DNA of 12,507 nt from contig VGAH01000022.1 in the NCBI GenBank assembly GCA_016870945.1, positions 1 through 12,507 on the forward strand, written 5' to 3'. Below are positions 1 through 7,037 of the stretch, one piece after another. The translations under genes and the position numbers were made by a program. The notes below the pieces were generated by a model. That model was not told the DNA's origin. It saw only the letters and a list, made by a program, of their open reading frames with translations, and searched no databases. The first letter of the stretch is position 1. Every line of letters begins with the position of its first letter. The DNA comes from Actinomycetota bacterium (GTDB lineage: Bacteria > Actinomycetota > Actinomycetes > S36-B12 > UBA5976).

Positions 1-3000
1 GTGACGAGCCGTGGGTCTTCTACGAAGGCCCGCCCACCGCAAATGGCAGCCCCGGCGCCCACCATGTCGAGGCGCGCGTGTTTAAAGACATATTCCCCCG
101 ATATCGAACGATGAAAGGTCGGCACGTACCTAGGCGCGCAGGGTTCGACTGTCACGGGCTACCTGTCGAGCTCTTCGTCGAAAAAGAACTCGGATTCTCA
201 GGCAAAGGTGACATAGAGAAATTCGGAATTGCGAAGTTCAATGAAAAGTGTCGAGAGTCAGTTTTAAGACACGTGGACGAGTTCGTCGCGATGAGCGAAC
301 GCATGGGTTACTGGGTCGATTTCAAAGATGCCTATTACACGATGGCGCCAAGCTACGTCGAGTCAGTTTGGTGGTCGCTAAAGCAGATGTTTGACAAAGG
401 TTTGCTAGTTAGGGACTTTCGAGTTGGCCCCTATTGCCCACGTTGTGGCACAACTCTTTCTGATCACGAGCTTTCGCAAGGTTATGAAGAAGTCGACGAC
501 CGCTCGGTTTACGTACAGTTGCCGCTAACCGCAGGCCCCATATTTGACGCACACCCGAATGCGCGCCTGTTGGTATGGACGACTACCCCCTGGACTCTGA
601 TTTCAAACACCGCCGTCGCTGCCAACCCCGCGCTTGATTACGTGCTCGCCCACCGAGCAGGCGCAAGCGACGGCGAGGTTTTCTTAGTAGCGAGAAGCCG
701 CGCCGAACATTTGCTAGGCGAGGGTTTCGTCACGATTGCTGAGTTCAAAGGTCGGGAGCTAACTGGTAGTCGCTACCAACGACCCTTCGAGTTGGTAAGT
801 GTCACCGATCATTCTGAGGCAACCTTCTCGGTTGTTAACGCTGACTACGTAACCGCCGAAGATGGCTCTGGTTTGGTGCACCTAGCACCGGCATTCGGTG
901 CCGAAGACATGGCTATCGGGCGCCGAGTTGGCCTACCCGTGTTAAACCCCGTCCGAGCTGATGGAACATTTGACGATTCACTGAAGCTGGTCGGCACGAT
1001 GTTCTTTAAAGACGCTGACCCAGTTTTGATCGAAGATCTAGCTAATCGCAAGGTGCTCTTTGCCGAAGAGATCTATCAGCACCAGTACCCACATTGCTGG
1101 CGTTGTCACACGCGACTTATGTACTACGCACAACCTGCTTGGTACATAAAGACCACCGATATCAAGCCTGCGTTGTTGCGTGAGAATGAAGCGACTAACT
1201 GGCACCCCGAGTCAACTAAGTGGGGTCGCTACGGCGATTGGCTTAACAACAACGTTGATTGGGCGCTTTCGCGAAATCGTTTTTGGGGAACCCCTTTGCC
1301 AATTTGGGTCTGCCCGCAAGAGCACTTCACGGTGGTCGAATCTTTGGCTGAGCTCGGGTCACTAGCTGGCAAAGACTTAAGCGATCTAGAGCCGCATCGG
1401 CCTTTCGTAGACGAAATTACTTTCGCGTGCCCTGTTTGTAGCGAAAGGGCGACTCGGGTACCTGAGGTGATCGACGTTTGGTACGACTCGGGTGCGATGC
1501 CTTTTGCGCAATGGGGCTACCCCTTGACCAACAAGAACGAGTTCGAGCGGGCATTCCCGGCTGATTTCATTTGCGAGGCCCTTGACCAGACGCGTGGCTG
1601 GTTCTACACCTTGATGGCGATCAGCACGGCCGTCTTCGATAAGTCGAGTTATCGAAACGTGCTTTGCCTTGGACACATCTTGGACGACAAAGGCCGCAAG
1701 ATGAGCAAGCACCTAGGCAATGTTTTGGAACCAATCGCACTGATGGACGAGCACGGTGCTGATGCCGTGCGCTGGTTCATGTTGGCCGCTGGTTCGCCGT
1801 GGCAGTCACGTCGCCTTGGCCACCAAAACATCGACGATGTGGTTCGCAAAGTGCTCCTGACTTACTGGAACACCGCCTCGTTTCTGTCTTTATACGGCCG
1901 AGTCAGCGAGGGCGAGCCACCGTATTCATCGGCACCGCCGGTTGCGCAGCGCCCAATCATGGACAGGTGGGCGATCTCTCGGGCCCAAGAAGTCGTCCAT
2001 GAAGTTGACGAATGCTTAGCGAACTTCGACACCCAACGTGCAGGCAGGTTGCTCGCTGAGTACGTAGACGACCTTTCGAACTGGTACGTGCGCAGAACGA
2101 GAAGGCGTTTCTGGGCAGGTGAGGCAAGCGCGCTAGCAACCTTGCACGAGGTCTTGCGCATGGTGACCTTAGCAATGGCCCCGTTCACGCCATTTATCAC
2201 CGAGAAGGTTTGGCAAGATCTTTTTGCCCCGGTTGCAGGTGAGGCAATTTCGGTACACCTTGCCCAATGGCCTGCCTATGAACCAAGTTTGGTCGTCGCA
2301 GGTTTAAGTGAGCAGGTAAATCTGGTTAGGCGATTGACTGAGCTCGGTCGGGGTGCAAGAGCCGCTAGCAAGATGCGAGTTCGCCAGCCTTTGTCACGGG
2401 CCCTTGTATCGGCAGTTGGCTGGGCAGGTCTGCCTCAAGAGTTGCGAGATGAGTTAGCCGAAGAGCTCAACATCATGGCGGTAAGTGACTTAGCCGCCTC
2501 GAGTGACTTAGTGACAGTTAACATAAAGCCGAACTTTCGAAATCTGGGCGCGAAATTCGGCGGTGACACCCAGGAGATTGCCAAAGCAATATCTGCGGCA
2601 AACGCGCCTGAATTAGCTCACCAACTGCGAACAAACGGCTATGCCCAGATAAAAACGCAGCTGACAACACCTGGGTTAGCTGAGGTGAAGATCGATGCCG
2701 ACGATGTGATCGTGACCGAGCAACCCCGCGAAGGGTGGGCGGTGACCAGCAATGCAGGCGAAACCGTTGCGCTAGATCTCACTTTGACACCTGAGTTAAA
2801 GAGGACGGGGTTGGCGCGAGAGGTCATTCGGTTAGTACAAGAGGCGAGAAAAGCTTCTGGGTTAGAGGTCAGTGACCGAATCGAGCTCTCATGGTGGTCA
2901 AGCGAGCCACAAACGGCTCAGGCCATAGAAGAGCACGCTGCCACCATCGCTAGTGAGGTGCTGGCCACGGCCATGCATCAAGCCAAGGGGTCTGGTGAAC

Positions 3001-3053
3001 CAACCCAATCTGACCCCGACCTAAAAGCGGAGTTCTGGCTAACTAAGGCTTAA
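1..3053 (+). CDS. ileS: Isoleucyl-tRNA synthetase, 5'-truncated by the window edge
   Basis: Class I aminoacyl-tRNA synthetase that charges tRNA-Ile with isoleucine in the cytoplasm. The reading frame is open from base 3, and 1016 codons are visible. The start lies outside the window; a few dozen residues are probably missing, given a usual length near 1040 for this actinobacterial type. Numbering from the first visible codon, the HIGH-equivalent is GAHH (residues 18-21) inside a GPPTANG...PGAHH block. The CP1 editing domain begins around WTTTPWT (192-198). Zinc-type cysteine pairs occur as CPRC, CWRC (365-368) and CPVC. The tRNA/active-site block TRGWFYTL is followed by KMSKH (566-570), then the anticodon-binding region and a long C-terminal extension. 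The product is a close match to the family throughout, with no frameshift. The gene converges on divIVA, with 5 bases between the two stop codons. I see no regulatory leader because the promoter side is not included. Confidence 0.97.
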   Translation, partial: DEPWVFYEGPPTANGSPGAHHVEARVFKDIFPRYRTMKGRHVPRRAGFDCHGLPVELFVEKELGFSGKGDIEKFGIAKFNEKCRESVLRHVDEFVAMSERMGYWVDFKDAYYTMAPSYVESVWWSLKQMFDKGLLVRDFRVGPYCPRCGTTLSDHELSQGYEEVDDRSVYVQLPLTAGPIFDAHPNARLLVWTTTPWTLISNTAVAANPALDYVLAHRAGASDGEVFLVARSRAEHLLGEGFVTIAEFKGRELTGSRYQRPFELVSVTDHSEATFSVVNADYVTAEDGSGLVHLAPAFGAEDMAIGRRVGLPVLNPVRADGTFDDSLKLVGTMFFKDADPVLIEDLANRKVLFAEEIYQHQYPHCWRCHTRLMYYAQPAWYIKTTDIKPALLRENEATNWHPESTKWGRYGDWLNNNVDWALSRNRFWGTPLPIWVCPQEHFTVVESLAELGSLAGKDLSDLEPHRPFVDEITFACPVCSERATRVPEVIDVWYDSGAMPFAQWGYPLTNKNEFERAFPADFICEALDQTRGWFYTLMAISTAVFDKSSYRNVLCLGHILDDKGRKMSKHLGNVLEPIALMDEHGADAVRWFMLAAGSPWQSRRLGHQNIDDVVRKVLLTYWNTASFLSLYGRVSEGEPPYSSAPPVAQRPIMDRWAISRAQEVVHEVDECLANFDTQRAGRLLAEYVDDLSNWYVRRTRRRFWAGEASALATLHEVLRMVTLAMAPFTPFITEKVWQDLFAPVAGEAISVHLAQWPAYEPSLVVAGLSEQVNLVRRLTELGRGARAASKMRVRQPLSRALVSAVGWAGLPQELRDELAEELNIMAVSDLAASSDLVTVNIKPNFRNLGAKFGGDTQEIAKAISAANAPELAHQLRTNGYAQIKTQLTTPGLAEVKIDADDVIVTEQPREGWAVTSNAGETVALDLTLTPELKRTGLAREVIRLVQEARKASGLEVSDRIELSWWSSEPQTAQAIEEHAATIASEVLATAMHQAKGSGEPTQSDPDLKAEFWLTKA

Positions 3054-3062
3054 AAGCCTTAG
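3043..3062. terminator. Bidirectional hairpin shared by ileS and divIVA
   Basis: A perfect inverted repeat with 9-bp arms, CTAAGGCTT and AAGCCTTAG, is separated by AA, giving a stable stem with a 2-4 base loop. It contains the TAA stop of ileS (3051-3053) and the stop of the convergent divIVA (3059-3061, minus strand). On the plus strand a short T4 run follows at 3066-3069; no T tract is visible on the minus side. The hairpin is certain as sequence. Its role as a two-way terminator is inferred from its position between convergent genes. Confidence 0.7.
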
Positions 3063-3700
3063 GCGTTTTGGGTGACACGGTCGGGGCCGTGCGGGTCGTC
3101 AGGCGGCAACGTGAAATCTCTGCGGGCCTTGTCTTTGTTTCGCAACTTGCCCTTTTTCTTCTTCTTTTTTTTCTTCCAGCCGTCTTGTGTGAAGCCGGTG
3201 TATTCGGCTTCAAAATCGGTTTCGCGAATTACCGGGATCTCAGAGGTGTCATCTAGTTCAACCTGTGGAGCAAGCGAAGTTTGAATCACTGGCGGGGTCG
3301 AGGGTGCTGGCATCGGCACATCGTCTGGGTGGTCAAGTTCGTCGAGCATGCTGCCGATCCAAGCTTTTAGGCGCGTTCGGTACTCGCGCTCGAAGGCCTC
3401 TAATGCGTTTACGTCGCGCTCTAAGTCAGCTCGTCGTGCCAACAGATCGGCACTACCGCCCGGGTTTGCAAGGGTGCTTGAGACCCCGTCCGACTCTTGA
3501 ACCTTGGCTGCTGCTTTGAGCGCAGCGCGTAGTTCGGCGTTTTCTTGAGTAAGTAACGCGACTTCGCTCTGCACACGGTCAAGGAAGTCATCAACTTCTT
3601 TAGGGTCATAACCCTGCTTGAATCTGGTCACTCGAAAAGTGACTTTCTCGACCTCATCAGCGGTCAAAACGTCACTTCGCAGCATCAATTCTTTACCCAT
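3059..3700 (-). CDS. divIVA: DivIVA-domain polar/septal protein (Wag31-like)
   Basis: DivIVA proteins bind curved membrane at poles and septa and recruit growth or division factors. The N-terminus carries the conserved lipid-binding block LTADEVEKVTF...GYDPKEVDDFLDRV. A first coiled coil follows (about residues 42-70), then a low-complexity linker, a second Leu/Arg/Glu-rich coiled coil (about 84-125), a Pro/Asp-rich linker and a basic tail with eight consecutive lysines (176-183). The visible length is 213 residues, somewhat shorter than mycobacterial Wag31. I chose the ATG at 3700 because an AGGG lies about 10 nt upstream; a GTG at 3709 would put that same sequence directly against the start, and an ATG at 3685 is also possible. 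It is the last gene of the minus-strand division cluster, 30 nt after yggT, and so probably co-transcribed. The lysine block is unusual for the family. Confidence 0.9.
   Translation of the reverse strand: MGKELMLRSDVLTADEVEKVTFRVTRFKQGYDPKEVDDFLDRVQSEVALLTQENAELRAALKAAAKVQESDGVSSTLANPGGSADLLARRADLERDVNALEAFEREYRTRLKAWIGSMLDELDHPDDVPMPAPSTPPVIQTSLAPQVELDDTSEIPVIRETDFEAEYTGFTQDGWKKKKKKKKGKLRNKDKARRDFTLPPDDPHGPDRVTQNA
3152..3175 (-). repeat. Eight-lysine homopolymeric codon tract in divIVA
   Basis: On the mRNA strand eight AAG/AAA codons run in a row and include an unbroken run of eight A (3165-3172). In the reading frame this contains A-AAA-AAG, the heptamer known as a slippery site in E. coli dnaX. 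Polylysine tracts of this kind can slow ribosomes and are prone to slippage, and the A8 run is a plausible site of indel mutation. Whether any frameshifting occurs is unknown. Confidence 0.85.
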
Positions 3701-3730
3701 CAACGCCACACCCTAAGCCGCGAGCGCGAT

Positions 3731-4015
3731 TCACAAACGCCTGGCAAAACTCAAAAGAATCTGTAGCACGATGATCAGCACTAGAAATGAAAGGTCGAGT
3801 GAGACCCCGCCCAAGCGCAGCGGCGGAATGAATCGCCGCAAGAATCGCAACGGAGGGTCAGTGAGGGTGTAGACCAACTCGGCTAGAAGCAACACCACAC
3901 CCTTGGGCTGCCAAGAGCGAGCAAAGATTCGGATGTAATCGAAGATGAGCCTTGCGATCATCACCAATAGATATGCCCAAAGAAGGGTGCTTAGTACCCG
4001 CCCGACTATCGACAA
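3731..4015 (-). CDS. yggT: YggT family integral membrane protein
   Basis: A small hydrophobic protein of 94 residues. It has a membrane segment near residues 4-27, a central amphipathic stretch with the family-typical LVYTLTDPPLRFLRRFIPPL block (about 48-67), and a second membrane segment near 72-90. YggT proteins are found beside sepF and divIVA in many Gram-positive division clusters. Their exact role is unsettled; osmotic tolerance and a link to division have been proposed for relatives. The start is a TTG at 4015, with GAGG and GGTGAG just upstream and no better ATG or GTG. It lies 55 nt after sepF and before divIVA on the same strand, so it is probably in one transcript with them. Confidence 0.92.
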   Translation of the reverse strand: MSIVGRVLSTLLWAYLLVMIARLIFDYIRIFARSWQPKGVVLLLAELVYTLTDPPLRFLRRFIPPLRLGGVSLDLSFLVLIIVLQILLSFARRL

Positions 4016-4070
4016 ATCTCACCGCCTCGCATCTGTCGGCGTTACCGACTTTAGCTAAGGCTACGCACGG

Positions 4071-4598
4071 TTAAGACTGGTTGTAGAACCCGTCTTCTTC
4101 GAGTTGCGCCCTTGCCTCGGCACCGACATCGACGTTGGCCGGTGAGAGCAAGAACACCTTGCTGGTGACGCGCTCGATTGTTCCGTGTAAACCAAAAACC
4201 AAACCCGCCGAGAAGTCGACGATGCGCTTGGCGTCATAGTCATCAAGATCAGAAAGATTCATGATGACAGGTGTGCCGACGCGATATTCCTCACCGATTA
4301 TGCGTGCGTCGTTGTAAGAGTTCGGATGCACGGTGGTTATTCGAGCGATCGGTGACTCTGGAATCTGCATTTCAAAGTGGCCATCAATTACTTCAGCCTC
4401 GACATAGTCTTCAGCAAGCGCGTTAGCACCGTGGGTTAGGTGTCGCCCGCCCGTCGAGCCGCCGCGCATTCTGCTAATCGATGCCGAATTGCTAGGCATG
4501 TTGTTTGCAGTTGTATTGGCAGAGGTCGCTACGTATGCGCTTTCGTCGACCTCGACTAAACCGAGATACTCCGCCATTTTGCGAACCGCGCCTGCCAT
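4071..4598 (-). CDS. sepF: Cell division protein SepF
   Basis: SepF links FtsZ to the membrane and bundles FtsZ filaments; in Actinobacteria lacking FtsA it is the main FtsZ membrane anchor. The 175-residue protein opens with a short amphipathic helix, MAGAVRKMAEYLGLVE, the expected membrane-targeting segment. A Ser/Asn/Gly-rich linker (about 23-55) follows, then the C-terminal SepF core domain (about 75-165) with the conserved pattern TPVIMNLSDLD...AKRIVDFSAGL.FGL.G.IE.V..KVFLLSP. The start at 4598 is well supported by an AAGGAG ribosome site 6 nt upstream. It lies 72 nt after yggS and ahead of yggT, as in other actinobacterial clusters. No anomaly is seen. Confidence 0.96.
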   Translation of the reverse strand: MAGAVRKMAEYLGLVEVDESAYVATSANTTANNMPSNSASISRMRGGSTGGRHLTHGANALAEDYVEAEVIDGHFEMQIPESPIARITTVHPNSYNDARIIGEEYRVGTPVIMNLSDLDDYDAKRIVDFSAGLVFGLHGTIERVTSKVFLLSPANVDVGAEARAQLEEDGFYNQS

Positions 4599-4604
4599 TT
4601 AAAT

Positions 4605-4610
4605 CTCCTT
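4605..4610 (-). promoter_or_regulatory. Strong ribosome binding site of sepF
   Basis: AAGGAG on the minus strand lies 6 nt before the sepF ATG. It is the clearest Shine-Dalgarno sequence in the window and stands out against the weak or absent sites of yggS and the first nuclease gene, which suggests sepF is translated efficiently in its own right. Confidence 0.8.
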
Positions 4611-4670
4611 CTTGATTGGGGAAGTTAGTGGGCAGACCCAGCGCCGACCCACCTGTTGTTCAACGAAAAT

Positions 4671-5297
4671 TTACCTAATTGGGGGTCGAAAACCGAGCAC
4701 TTTTGACCCGATTCTCACGTGTGTCGCGCCTGCCGCAATCGCCTCAACCATGTCATCGCTCATTCCGGCAGAAATCATCGATGCGGACGGGTGTGCCGCG
4801 CGCACCTGAGTTGCCATTTGGGCTAGCAGTTCAAATGCAGGTGCTGGTGGCTCGTTCAAAGGTGCAACCCCCATGACACCGGTGAGACGTAAGCCATCGC
4901 AACCTGCAATTTGATTGGCTAACTCGAGGGTCTCTTGGGCGGTGGTGCCACCTCGCTCGGTGTCGGCCACTGCACCGGCTGCAGCCGTAGTTCGGCGGTC
5001 AAGGTTTACCTGAACCAGTGCGCCAACTTCACGATTTGCCGCCGCAGCGCCCTTGGCTAACGCGAGCACTAACCCAGCCCGATCGACCGAATGTACGAAA
5101 TCGGCGTAACTTGCAACCGACTTCGCTTTGTTGGTTTGTAGCTGGCCGATGAAATGCCAGCGCAAATCGGGTGGCGTTGAACCTGCAAGTTCTTGAGCCT
5201 TCACGCGCGCTTCTTGGTCTCGTGATTCACCAATATCTCGCACACCGAGGTCTACTAGATCTGAGATATCACTAGCCGGGAAGGTCTTGGTGACCAC
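4671..5297 (-). CDS. yggS: YggS/PROSC-type PLP homeostasis protein (start unresolved)
   Basis: A pyridoxal-phosphate binding protein of the YggS/PLPBP family, alanine-racemase fold type III without known enzyme activity, involved in vitamin B6 and amino-acid homeostasis. Visible family signatures are VVTKTFP with the PLP lysine, GESRDQEA, WHFIGQLQTNKAKSV, VHSVDR, L.GVMG and the phosphate-binding end SAGMSDD....AGATHVRIGSKVLG. The coordinates use GTG 5297, the only conventional start codon in frame. That start would make the PLP lysine residue 4 and remove the first helix. Family-like sequence (...LASNLERVRDEIAKAA...LIVVTK) continues unbroken upstream to at least 5384, so the true protein almost certainly begins between 5384 and the ftsZ stop. 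The gene sits between ftsZ and sepF, as in other actinobacteria, but the yfiH/laccase-like gene that often lies between ftsZ and yggS is absent. Confidence 0.9.
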   Translation of the reverse strand: MVTKTFPASDISDLVDLGVRDIGESRDQEARVKAQELAGSTPPDLRWHFIGQLQTNKAKSVASYADFVHSVDRAGLVLALAKGAAAANREVGALVQVNLDRRTTAAAGAVADTERGGTTAQETLELANQIAGCDGLRLTGVMGVAPLNEPPAPAFELLAQMATQVRAAHPSASMISAGMSDDMVEAIAAGATHVRIGSKVLGFRPPIR

Positions 5298-5402
5298 AAT
5301 GAGGTTTACGTCGTCTGGTTCGCGCCCGGCTGCGACCGCGGCCTTAGCAATCTCGTCGCGAACGCGCTCGAGGTTCGAAGCTAGTTGAGCTTTGCGCGCC
5401 TT
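5298..5402 (-). other. N-terminal coding region of yggS without a standard start codon
   Basis: The yggS frame stays open from 5297 back to a TAG at 5433-5435. Codons 5384-5298 encode LASNLERVRDEIAKAAVAAG and onward, which aligns in pattern with the first helix of E. coli YggS (IAHNLAQVRDKISAAA). I checked every codon in frame and found no ATG, GTG, TTG or CTG; the only near-cognates are AAG 5402, ATT 5351 and ATT 5414. AAG 5402 overlaps the ftsZ TAA as TAAG. No clear Shine-Dalgarno sequence is visible for any of them. The possibilities are non-AUG initiation coupled to ftsZ termination, a recently lost start codon, or a sequence error. Confidence 0.7.
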
Positions 5403-6558
5403 ACTTGAGGAAATCTGGAATGTCGAGATCGTCTAAATCAGCCAAGTCGTCAAATATGACTGGACGACGCCCAACTTTTACCAGGCGCGGGTCGGTCTCG
5501 GCCTCGACGACTGACGCCTCTGGCACCGATTGCTTCGCTGATTCTTGAGCGTCGACAGCTGGAGCAGGCTCAGCCTTCTTCTGTACCGCCGCTTTCTTTG
5601 GCAACGGGTTACTAACGCCTGGGGCAAAACCCGCCGCGATCACAGTCACGCGAACTTCGTCACCCAAGGTGTCATCAATTACTGCGCCAAAGATGATGTT
5701 CGCCTCAGGGTGAGCAGTGCCAGCAATTAGTCGCGCAGCTTCGTTAATCTCAAAAAGACCGAGGTCAGACCCGCCAGCGATTGAAAGCAGCAAGCCCTTG
5801 GCACCATCGATTCGCGAGTCAAGAAGTGGGCTGGTAACTGCCATCTGGGCAGCTTGTAAGGCACGGTCTTCACCGCGGGCTGCGCCTATACCCATGAGTG
5901 CTGTTCCAGCGCCAGCCATAACAGTCTTAACGTCGGCGAAGTCCAAATTAATGAGCCCTGGTGTGGTAATCAAATCAGTAATGCCGCCGACACCTTGCAA
6001 TAAGACGTTATCGACTTGGCGAAACGCCTCTACGACTGAGATGTTTCTGTCAGACAGACTCAACAACCGGTCGTTGGGAATCACGATCATGGTGTCTACG
6101 TATTCACGCAAGATCTCAACGCCAGCATCTGCCTGCTGAACACGCTTTCGACCCTCGAATTCGAATGGCTTGGTAACCACCCCGATGGTTAGCGCACCCA
6201 TTTCTTTTGCAACTCGCGCAACGACAGGGGCACCACCAGTGCCCGTCCCGCCGCCTTCGCCTGCAGTGACAAACACCATGTCTGCACCGCGTAATACATC
6301 TTGTAGCTCGGCTACGTGATCTTCGGCTGCCTGACGCCCAATCTCTGGGTCAGCACCTGCACCTAAACCGCGAGTTAGTTCTCGTCCAATATCTAGTTTC
6401 ACATCCGCGTCGCTCATCAGTAGGGCTTGTGCATCAGTGTTGATCGCAACGAACTCGACACCTTTAAGACCCATGTCGATCATTCGGTTGATCGCGTTTA
6501 CGCCACCGCCACCTACCCCCACCACTTTGATAACGGCCAGGTAGTTATGCGGTGCCAT
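5401..6558 (-). CDS. ftsZ: Cell division GTPase FtsZ
   Basis: Tubulin-like GTPase that polymerises into the Z-ring at midcell. The protein has 385 residues from ATG 6558. The N-terminal nucleotide-binding start IKVVGVGGGGVNAINRM (10-26), the signature GGGTGTG (102-108), the T7 synergy loop NLDFADV (204-210), a variable acidic/Ala-rich linker (about 315-360) and the C-terminal partner-binding peptide DIPDFLK are all present. That tail is what SepF and other partners bind. I preferred 6558 over an upstream in-frame ATG at 6648 because the extra 30 residues are unlike any FtsZ N-terminus, and a GGGGGG ribosome site lies about 7 nt before 6558. ftsZ leads yggS, sepF, yggT and divIVA on the same strand. 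Unusually, ftsQ is not directly upstream. All catalytic motifs are intact. Confidence 0.98.
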   Translation of the reverse strand: MAPHNYLAVIKVVGVGGGGVNAINRMIDMGLKGVEFVAINTDAQALLMSDADVKLDIGRELTRGLGAGADPEIGRQAAEDHVAELQDVLRGADMVFVTAGEGGGTGTGGAPVVARVAKEMGALTIGVVTKPFEFEGRKRVQQADAGVEILREYVDTMIVIPNDRLLSLSDRNISVVEAFRQVDNVLLQGVGGITDLITTPGLINLDFADVKTVMAGAGTALMGIGAARGEDRALQAAQMAVTSPLLDSRIDGAKGLLLSIAGGSDLGLFEINEAARLIAGTAHPEANIIFGAVIDDTLGDEVRVTVIAAGFAPGVSNPLPKKAAVQKKAEPAPAVDAQESAKQSVPEASVVEAETDPRLVKVGRRPVIFDDLADLDDLDIPDFLK

Positions 6559-6686
6559 TGAGCGACCCCCCAAAATCTGACTCTTACGCTCTACTTGAGC
6601 CTTAGAGTTATGTAAAACTGCTAAAGGCAACGTATGCAAGCAGCACATGAGCGAGCGTCATTTGACGCGGCGTGTCGTACGTGGCG
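6559..6686 (-). promoter_or_regulatory. ftsZ leader and probable promoter region
   Basis: A 128-nt gap lies between the small membrane protein and ftsZ. Near the upstream stop codon, arms TGACGC (6663-6668) and GCGTCA (6684-6689) could form a weak hairpin with an extra internal CGT/ACG pairing. Downstream, on the minus strand, is an AT-rich stretch around 6605-6630 with TTGCAT/TTGCCT and TTTACATAAC elements that may be a promoter. Neither matches a consensus well. The gap is long compared with others in the cluster, so an own promoter for ftsZ is plausible. Confidence 0.35.
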
Positions 6687-6911
6687 TCAGTTAGTCAGGT
6701 AGCTCCAAAGTGCGAGGCCCCCGAACACGAAAGTCATCGCTATGCCAAGGGTCAAGACGATGACAGCGGTCTTGCTTGGCCTCACTGCACCCGGCGCACT
6801 TTCGTCAAAGGGCAAAAGCGAACTTGGTGCAGGGTCGATCGGATTTCGTTTCGAATCTCTCGGGCGACTCACCCTCTTTGAAGCGCTCGATTTCGAAGCT
6901 CGCTTGGCCAC
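6687..6911 (-). CDS. Small basic single-pass membrane protein upstream of ftsZ
   Basis: Not recognised as a named family. The 74-residue product has a strongly basic N-terminal half rich in Lys, Arg and Ser (residues 1-23), a proline-rich middle (24-46) and one transmembrane helix (about 48-70), ending almost immediately after it in SYLTN. The topology is therefore a cytoplasmic tail plus a C-terminal anchor. The GTG start at 6911 is supported by a GAGGTG ribosome site 8 nt upstream, and the amino-acid organisation argues for a real gene. It precedes ftsZ on the same strand with a 128-nt gap. In most actinobacteria the neighbour here is ftsQ, whose N-terminus has a similar basic tail plus one helix, but no POTRA or other extracytoplasmic domain follows here. 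A division role is inferred from position only. Confidence 0.72.
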   Translation of the reverse strand: MAKRASKSSASKRVSRPRDSKRNPIDPAPSSLLPFDESAPGAVRPSKTAVIVLTLGIAMTFVFGGLALWSYLTN

Positions 6912-7037
6912 GCGGTTGTCACCTCATTCCCTTAGGCTGACGCGCACCAAAACAACCAGCGAAGGCGTCAACCAACACGTGCGAAACCAGATTACGCAAT
7001 TAACTGCCCCGACGTGGACGGGGGCACCCGCGCGCTC
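6912..7037. promoter_or_regulatory. Divergent intergenic region between the division cluster and pnt operon
   Basis: This 126-nt region separates two divergently transcribed units and should hold promoters for both. Towards pntAA the most AT-rich spot is ACGCAATTAACT (6994-7005), a possible -10 region lying close enough to GTG 7014 or GTG 7038 for a short or absent leader. Towards the minus strand a TTGACG lies near 6969, but no good -10 follows at normal spacing. No operator-like palindrome was found. Confidence 0.35.

Noticed and set aside
4628..4652. Inverted repeat GTGGG/CCCAC before sepF as a leader structure
   Set aside because: The stem is only 5 bp with a 15-nt loop and no further pairing, too weak to claim a regulatory element.
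6559..6648. A 30-residue N-terminal extension of FtsZ from ATG 6648
   Set aside because: The extra residues are unlike FtsZ N-termini, while ATG 6558 has a good ribosome site and gives the expected start.
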